DNA of 64,000 nt from Magnaporthiopsis rhizophila. Taxonomy: Eukaryota > Ascomycota > Sordariomycetes > Magnaporthales > Magnaporthaceae. The position numbers and the translations under genes were made by a program. The stretch spans positions 1-64,000 of the forward strand of contig PYSS01000142.1 in the NCBI GenBank assembly GCA_003049465.1, read 5' to 3'. The notes below the pieces were generated by a model. It saw nothing but the letters and a program-made list of their open reading frames with translations, was not told the origin of the DNA and did no database searches. Positions 57,547 to 64,000 of the stretch are shown here, piece after piece. Numbering within the stretch: the stretch's first letter is position 1; every line of letters starts with the position of its first letter.

Positions 57547-58486
57547 GATAACCTTATTTGCATTTTTGCCAAAAAATATTAACAATTTTATAAGGTACCA
57601 TTAAATATTATCTCAAATCGAAATTTTAGGTTTATAATATACTTATAATAAAAAAAATTTAAATTGGTTAATATTAAGCCCAAAATAAATATCGCCTGTT
57701 ATTTTTAAACTGATAAACAAATAAAAAAAATTAATTAAACTTTAAAAATATATTTATATTTTTTTATCAATTTTAAAATATTTAACTGAATAAATTTATT
57801 ATTTATAGCAAAATTTGTTTATAATGATATTTTTTTCCAGCATATTAGTAATTTCTTTTGCTAATTATGGATTTAATTTAGCCGCAAATAATTTTTTGCC
57901 TTTAAACCGGACTTATTTATGTTTAGCCAGCAAATTATATATTTATTAAATATATAAAATTCATAATAAGGCCAAACTGCACCTGAAAAAAGCCTGCAAA
58001 AAAATAAAACGATAAATAAATAAAAAAGAACAATGCCCCTAATATTGATAAAAGGACAGCTTGTAATACTTAATATAAAAAATATTAAAATATAACTCCC
58101 TATAAAAAAGCTCGATATTAAATTTTTAGGTTTTTCCAAAATACTTATATTTTGATATTTTTGATAATTAGGCTAGCTTTCCCCGATTTATAAAAGATTT
58201 ATTCTATTTTTTATATATTATTTATCGGACCTTATTACTCCAATTTTTACAAATAACCCGATTTGGAACAAATTAAAAACAAAGCTTTATTTTTTAAAAA
58301 TATCTGGAATATTAAAAAATTAGGGATTTTTAATGAAAAAAGGGGTTATAAAATATAAAATTAAATGGTTGGGTTTTAACCGAAAAAAAAATAATACCTG
58401 GGAATTCTGGAAAAATTTTAAAACCGAAAAAGCCAAGGAAAAAATACGGGCTTTTTACTAATAATATTTGTATAAGCCCAGGGATC
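57547..58486 (+). mobile_element. E3, right part: gypsy integrase end and chromodomain
   Basis: Resumes the E3 integrase on the plus strand. Readable pieces include V-P-L-N-I-I-S-N-R-N (the S-D-R region with RIP changes), the K-I-N-Q-T-L block, F-V-Y-N-D and A-N-Y-G-F. A chromodomain-like module follows at 58,333-58,462 (Y-K-I-K-W-L-G-F, N-T-W-E-F). Such a C-terminal chromodomain marks chromoviruses. E3 continues up to the LTR at 58,487, which may or may not be its own. Confidence 0.75.
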
Positions 58487-58856
58487 TGTTACGACCACAC
58501 TACAACGTACGGGGGCAGAAGGGCTGGCACCAAACCCCAGCGCAACACTTTAACCCCACGATCGGAAATAAGGGGTCAGAATCACGTAACTAGGTCACGT
58601 GAAAACAAAAGCGATACATCGGGCACTGGACGTATCAAAAGTGTTGTCAGGGATACCTTCGATACTTAGGAAAACCAACGTATCACCCGTATTTTTAATC
58701 GCCAAATGGAAAACAACACGGGTATATAAAGCAAAAAATTCTCACTGTATTAAATAATTTTTAACTGAGGCTTCGGTATTAGTTAATTTAAGTTAATTTT
58801 AAGGTATTTCTTTGGGCAAGCAATCGAAACCTTTGTTATTATCCCAGTTCCTAACA
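58487..58856 (+). repeat. LTR at the left end of E4 (possibly also the 3' LTR of E3)
   Basis: A 370-bp segment from TGTTACGACC to CCTAACA with TG...CA ends. It is moderately GC-rich, with a run of non-RIP-like sequence in the first half. It sits 25 bp after the E3 chromodomain and about 180 bp before the E4 gag start. Its partner LTR is not in the window. Confidence 0.65.
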
Positions 58857-59035
58857 CAAATAACCTTATAAAAACCTTATTATTTAGCGCTTTTTTTAGC
58901 ATATTTTACCCTAAAAGCAAAAAATTATTTGTAATATTTTGATTAATCCTGTTCAGTATTTACCGAAAATAACAAGCAGTAATAATTATATCAATTACAG
59001 GCAAAAAACCCGAGAACATTATTATTGCTGGCAAA

Positions 59036-59930
59036 ATGTATAATAACCTTTCGGCGGCCATGCAAGCATTTATTGCGAAAATCGAAAGATTTAAAAAAGC
59101 TCAAGCCGAGCCTCACATTACTGTCAAATTTTACAAATTCCCCTTACCCGATAAATATAATAAAAAGAAAAGCAAAATTAAAACGTTTCTAACTGAATGC
59201 AAAGGATATTTTCTGTTTTATCAAAACCATTTTCAGCAGGAAAAACAGAAAGTTGCTTATACGGCTATATATTTGAATGGCAAGGTTAAGGATTGGTTCG
59301 AACCTATTTGGTCCAATTACCTAAAAGGGCATAATAAATCCAAAAAAAAAACCAAGCTAATATTTGCCGATTTCGAAAAGTTTGGTAAAAAGGTTGCTAA
59401 AATTTTCGGGCAAATTGATAAAAAATAGATAACTGAAAGGGAGTTATTTTAGTTTTGGCAAAAAGGTTCCGCATTAATTTATATTTCCGAATTTTAACAA
59501 TTGATTAACAAATTTGATTGAACGGAGGATATTAAAATAATCCAATTTTATCAGGGGCTAAAGGATAATATAAAAAACGAATTATTCAAACAGGAATAAT
59601 TTGAAAATTTTATTAATTATATTATTACGGTTATTTATATTAATAATAAACTGTACAAATATTGCTTTAAAAAAAAAGTTTAACAAATTAAACTAATAGT
59701 GCAAAATAATAAAGCTAACCAAAAAAAGGCAAAATAATAATAATTTATGGTTTACGGTATATATTTTGGACCTATAAATTTTAGTGTAAAAGTTATACAC
59801 CAGTATAAAAAATAAAAGTATATCAGGTTTAAGGATCCAAAGGACGGGAAATATTTTAAATATAGAAAAAAAGGATATATTAAAAAGGATTATCCGCAAA
59901 AAAATTGATAAACGGCTGTTTTTTGCCAAA
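59036..59930 (+). pseudogene. E4 gag
   Basis: Open for 130 codons (59,036-59,428), with the retrotransposon-gag pattern F-L-x-x-C-K-G-Y-F, Y-L-x-G-K-V-K-D-W-F and F-x-x-F-x-K-x-F-G. It then continues with stops to about 59,910, where a zinc-knuckle-like segment has Tyr in place of expected Cys, as C-to-T mutation would give. Confidence 0.75.
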
Positions 59931-61859
59931 AAGGCGCGCTAAAAGGCTATTAGCCCATAATCCCAAACTTTTCCAAAATAACCAAACAAGCAGCAGAAAA
60001 AAGCCTGTACCCCAAAATATCGTTTAATTAAACTTATTATTTTAACAAAAACTGTGTAACCTATTATTCCAATAAAAATGCCACAGGATATTACCCTAAA
60101 TAATAATTTGCTATATTATAATAAACTGGCCAACCCCGGAATAATGGTAGAAAATTCGAAAAGTTAGCCCGGTACAAAAGTATATCAAATATTTCGGTTA
60201 ATAAATTCAAAAAAAGCTCAAATATAAATATAAAGGTAAAATTATTTTTAGGCCAAATATATTAGTTGCAAGCCTAGAAAGAAAAATTGGGCCTAATAAA
60301 ATATTAAAAAATCACAAAAATGGGCCCTAATAATAAAAAACCCAGCAAAAAACAATATATAATCGATTTTAAAAAATTCCAGTAAAAATTTGATTAGTAA
60401 ATAATCAATATGGGAAAATAACCCCCCATAATTAAAAAAAAAATACAGAAAGCGTATATTTTATTTAGGTTTTTAAAAATAAACCGATAATTTTAAAACC
60501 AGCCTAAACCTATTAATGGTTTAATATGCAAAAAACCGGCGCAAAATAACAAAAAAAAGCCCCTGGATTGGTTAAAAAATAATCAATCGGTTACTTATTA
60601 TGGGGTACCACTCGAAAATATTCCGAACCTAAACTAATGGTTAGCACAGCTATATGTATTAAACCACAAAAATATGGACCCCAATACGGGCTATTATAAT
60701 AAATTTTTTTGGGCTAAATATTTGTATAATAATTGCAGGTAGCATATAGCCAAAAAGCTGAAACACAATTTTTTTCCACAAAAAAAAGGAGAAAAACCAG
60801 TGCAGCACCCATAACAGGAATACCAGTTTCCAAAATGGTAAATAGCAAAAATGGGCTACAAAAGTTTAGCAGTAACCTTTATACTATCATTAACCTATCT
60901 TATAATATGCCTAACAGGAATCCTTATATACCAAATGTGCAAAAAACCGAAATGCAAGGTACATATGGAAAAAAAAGCAAAAACCTGGACGAATAGGTTT
61001 GCCCGATTAACAGAAATAATTGGGTTCTAATAATAAACGCCCCAAACAAAAAACTAAAAAATTTACCCAAAAATAGGGCACAAATAAAACAATAACCAGC
61101 AAAATCCCTAACAATAATAATCACCGACCAATATAAGCATATCAGGATAATAATATACTGAAAAAGGCAAAAAATAAAAATTATAATCGATTACGGAGCC
61201 CAAAAAAACTATTTTTCACTAAAAACAGTAAAAAGGTATAGCATTCCGATATATCAAAAAAAGGAACCATATAACCTTATAATAATAAAATAAAAGCTAA
61301 TTACATTTAATAAAGGAAAAATCAATATTAAAACTAATCATTTCAAATTTCAACTCCTGGGAAAAACTTGCAAAATAACCCTAAATATTATAAATACAAA
61401 AAGGGAAAACCTAATTTTAGGTATTCCATAATTTAAAAAATATAACCCCCTAATAAATTGGATTACCGAACAAATCCAATGGAAAAAATTATTATTAACC
61501 AGCAAAAAAGCCCAATAGCCACAGGCCCCGGATAATAAAAATCGGACATTAAAAAAAATAACCGCAATAGTAACAAAATATAACAATCAGCCCCGGCAAA
61601 CCGCACTAACCAAAATACCAGTAAACACAAATGCAAACAAATCCGACAAACAGAAAATTATCAAAAATAAACTCAAAAATATCCCTAAAAAATACCACAA
61701 ATATTGGAAATTATTCCAAAAAAATTTGGAAATGGTATTATCGGAATACGGACCGTTTAATTATAAAATCAAGCTTAAACCGGAAGTATAACTTAAATAC
61801 CAAAAACTGTATCAATTAAACCCTTGGCAAAAAAAGCTATTATAAAAATAGCTAAAGGA
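59931..61859 (+). pseudogene. E4 gag-pol linker and protease region, unreadable
   Basis: Expected to hold the aspartic protease and the start of pol. The sequence is too mutated for motifs to be named with confidence; it contains only short frames. Confidence 0.4.
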
Positions 61860-62620
61860 AAAAATCAGGAAGGGATTTACCAAACTTTTTAACTTTCCTG
61901 TGGGATATAAAATTTTGTTTATTCCCAAAAAAAATAGAAAAAAACGGATATATATCGATTACCATCCGTTAAATTAAAAAATAATAAAAGATCGGTATTT
62001 TTTACTTTTAATCGATAAATTTAAAAATAGGCTCGGAAAAAATTGGTGGTTTATAGCCCTAAATTTATGCAAAATTTATAACCTGCTAAAAATTAAGGAA
62101 AAAAATAAATAAAAAACTGCTTTTCGGACCAAACTTAAAATTTTCAAATTATTAGTAATAATTTTCGGGCTTACCAATATACCAGCTATATTTTAGCAAA
62201 TAATTAATTATATATTATAAAAATACCTCGATATTTTTGCCCTTATATATTTGGATAATATCCTAATTTTTTCAAATATATTAAAAAAATATAAATAATA
62301 TGTATATAAAATATTATAAAAATTGCAAAATATAAAATTTTTGGTTAACCCGGATAAATGTATATAGCATTTTTTAAAAGTAATTTTTTTCGGGTTTATT
62401 ATTAAATAAAGGAAAATTCGGATGGAACCCAAAAAGGTACAGGCAGTAAAAAACTAACCTATACTTATCATAATCAAAAAAATATAAAGTTTTTTGGGAT
62501 TTTTAAATTTTTACCGAAAATTTATCCAAAATTTTAGCAAAAAGGCCATATTATTTACAAATCTTACCAAAAATAATACCCAATTTTATTGGGAAATATA
62601 AAAATAAATAATTTTCGATT
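61860..62620 (+). pseudogene. E4 reverse transcriptase
   Basis: RT blocks in order: F-I-P-K-K-N near 61,922, R-I-Y-I-D-Y near 61,949, W-W-F-I-A-L-N-L near 62,045, F-G-L-T-N-I-P near 62,165 and the catalytic box as Y-L-D-N (normally Y-x-D-D) near 62,250, then N-P-D-K-C. The D-to-N change fits RIP, and with the stops it shows inactivity. Confidence 0.8.
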
Positions 62621-62639
62621 TGCTAAAAAAAGTTATTAT

Positions 62640-63060
62640 TCAAATACCGGTACTAATAATATTAAACCCAGAAAAACCTTTCGAAATCGAAATCGATGCG
62701 TTAAATTTTGCTATCAAAAAACAGCTAAAATAATAAAACGATTAAAAAAAATTGCACTTTTATACATTTTTTTTGCAAAAATTAAACGAACCTAAACTAA
62801 ATTATCAAATCCATAATAAAAAGCTTTTTGTTATTATTAAAATTTTGGAGGAATAAAGGATATATTTGTATAAAACCAACCATCAAATTATAATATACAC
62901 CGATCACAAAAATCTATCACAATTCACCACTAGCCAGGTATTAAATAAAAAATAAATCCGATAAAGCCAATTTTTTCAAAATTATAACCTTCGAATCAAA
63001 ATCAGAAAAGGATCAAAAAACGGCCGAACAAACGCCTTAAACCGGTAATCAAACCATTAA
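62640..63060 (+). pseudogene. E4 RNase H
   Basis: Contains E-I-E-I-D-A-L-N-F-A near 62,690, Y-T-D-H-K-N-L near 62,898 and a final N-A-L-N-R block near 63,030, all matching gypsy RNase H in order. Stops interrupt it. Confidence 0.75.
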
Positions 63061-63179
63061 ATAAATACACCACCAAAAATATGCGCAATTTTGGCCAAAA
63101 AACCAAACAGATCCCTAATTCCGGCGCAACAGATATTAGCCAAAATAACCTAACAAAAAAACTGAACCCCAGAAAAAAT

Positions 63180-64000
63180 CCAGCAAATTTACAGCCAAAT
63201 AACCAATAAATACCAAAGGATTATTAAAACCTAAAAAAGATTTCGCTAGCACCACGGGTTTATAAAAACCTGCGCCAAAATACAAAAGGCAATTAAAAAT
63301 TATAAAAGCTGCGCAAAAAATAAAATAAGCAAATATAAGCTTTATGGATTATTTTAATCTTTGTTAATACCTAATAAAGCTTGGCAAAAAATTATAATGG
63401 ATTTTGTTACAGGGCTACCCAAATTAAAAAAATCTTTTACAAATATCCAATATAATAGTATTATAATAATAATCGACCAATTTACCAAATATACCATATA
63501 TTTGCTATTTAAAAAAAAAGCAAAAACCACAAAATTAATTTATATTTTTATCCGAAACGTGATTGCAAAACACGGAACACCAAAATGTATAATTACGGAC
63601 CAAAATAAATTATTTAATAATAAATTCTGGAAATAGCTTATAACCAGTTTAGGTGCAAAATATACCTTTTTTATAATTTATCATTTTTAAACAAATAAAT
63701 AAACAAAACAAACAAACCAAACTATAAAATAATATTTATATTATTTTATTAATTATAAATAAAATAATTGGGTATAATTATTTTTTATAATACAGTTTGC
63801 GTATAACAATTTAATATATAAAAGTATAAGGATTATATTATTTTATACAAATTATAAATTTATACTTATAATATATAAAAAGCTTAGGGCAAAACCATAT
63901 ACCCTAGTAACAGAAATATAAGTAAAAAAATTTACCAAGCTGTATAAAAACCTCCAGGTAAAACTAAAAAAATTGCAATAGCGCATATTTATGCAAACCA
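63180..64000 (+). pseudogene. E4 integrase, cut by window edge
   Basis: The integrase core is open for 91 codons at 63,361-63,636: W-Q-K-I-I-M-D-F-V-T-G-L-P, I-D-Q-F-T-K-Y and K-H-G-T-P-K-C-I-I-T-D-Q. The degraded Q-T-N-Q-T and F-A-Y-N-N blocks follow. The window ends before any C-terminal domain. Confidence 0.8.

Larger units (their letters stand above)
58487..64000 (+). mobile_element. E4: Ty3/gypsy LTR retrotransposon, RIP-degraded, cut by the right edge
   Basis: Order on the plus strand: LTR (58,487-58,856), gag (59,036-59,930), RT (about 61,860-62,620), RNase H (about 62,640-63,060), integrase (about 63,180 to the edge). RT before RNase H before integrase is the Ty3/gypsy order. Its integrase reads differently from E3's, so it is a separate family. 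The 3' end and 3' LTR lie outside the window. Confidence 0.85.

Noticed and set aside
58487..58856. The E4 LTR as a tandem LTR shared by two copies of one element
   Set aside because: E3 and E4 integrases are different families, so homologous tandem formation is unlikely; kept only as an alternative.
36960..64000. AT-rich block as a mitochondrial DNA insertion or bacterial DNA
   Set aside because: Ordered retrotransposon remnants, paired LTRs and target duplications explain it. No mitochondrial gene was seen.

Overview
The window is nuclear DNA of a filamentous ascomycete, most likely a sordariomycete (Sordariales-like; genus not determinable from the sequence alone). The evidence is short spliceosomal introns (about 60-100 bases, with CTRAC branch points), typical Pezizomycotina proteins, and a large AT-rich block of transposons that look mutated by RIP (repeat-induced point mutation). 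It has two compartments with an abrupt boundary near 36,960.

The gene-rich half (1-36,960) carries mostly housekeeping genes. In order: a truncated small membrane protein (-), a seven-TM-like orphan (+), ferrochelatase (-) divergent from Ku70 (+), a HIT/FHIT-type hydrolase (+), a Zn2Cys6 regulator of the NirA/NIT-4-like type (-) behind 3.3 kb of non-coding DNA, a La RNA-binding protein (-) divergent from mitochondrial ribosomal protein uS4m (+), a CDC3-type septin (-) divergent from a cytosolic-PLA2-like lipase (+), a PPR protein (-), LSM4 (-), a Gvp36-like BAR protein (-) and N-acetylglutamate synthase (-). There is no operon or biosynthetic cluster. The themes are haem and arginine synthesis, DNA repair, RNA metabolism, and mitochondrial and membrane biology. 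Most gene models were rebuilt by hand across introns, including an ATG-only first coding exon (LSM4), a GC-AG intron (BAR gene) and two competing first exons (septin).

The AT-rich half (36,960-64,000) holds a GC-richer island (37,650-38,580) with a broken ADP-ribosylating enterotoxin-A-like gene, followed by layered retrotransposons. A Ty3/gypsy chromovirus (E3, +) is split inside its integrase by a Ty1/copia element (E2, +; 40,802-57,546; 5-bp target-site duplication GATAA). E2 is itself split by a second copy of the same copia family in the opposite orientation (E1, -; 42,800-50,715; duplication AAATT). E2 also carries a 128-bp TG...CA element (duplication CAAAT), and the matching empty site survives in E1. 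A different gypsy element (E4, +) begins at an LTR at 58,487 and runs off the right edge. The opposed copia copies form a multi-kilobase imperfect inverted repeat. I saw no tRNA, rRNA or CRISPR array, but a covariance-model search was not possible here.
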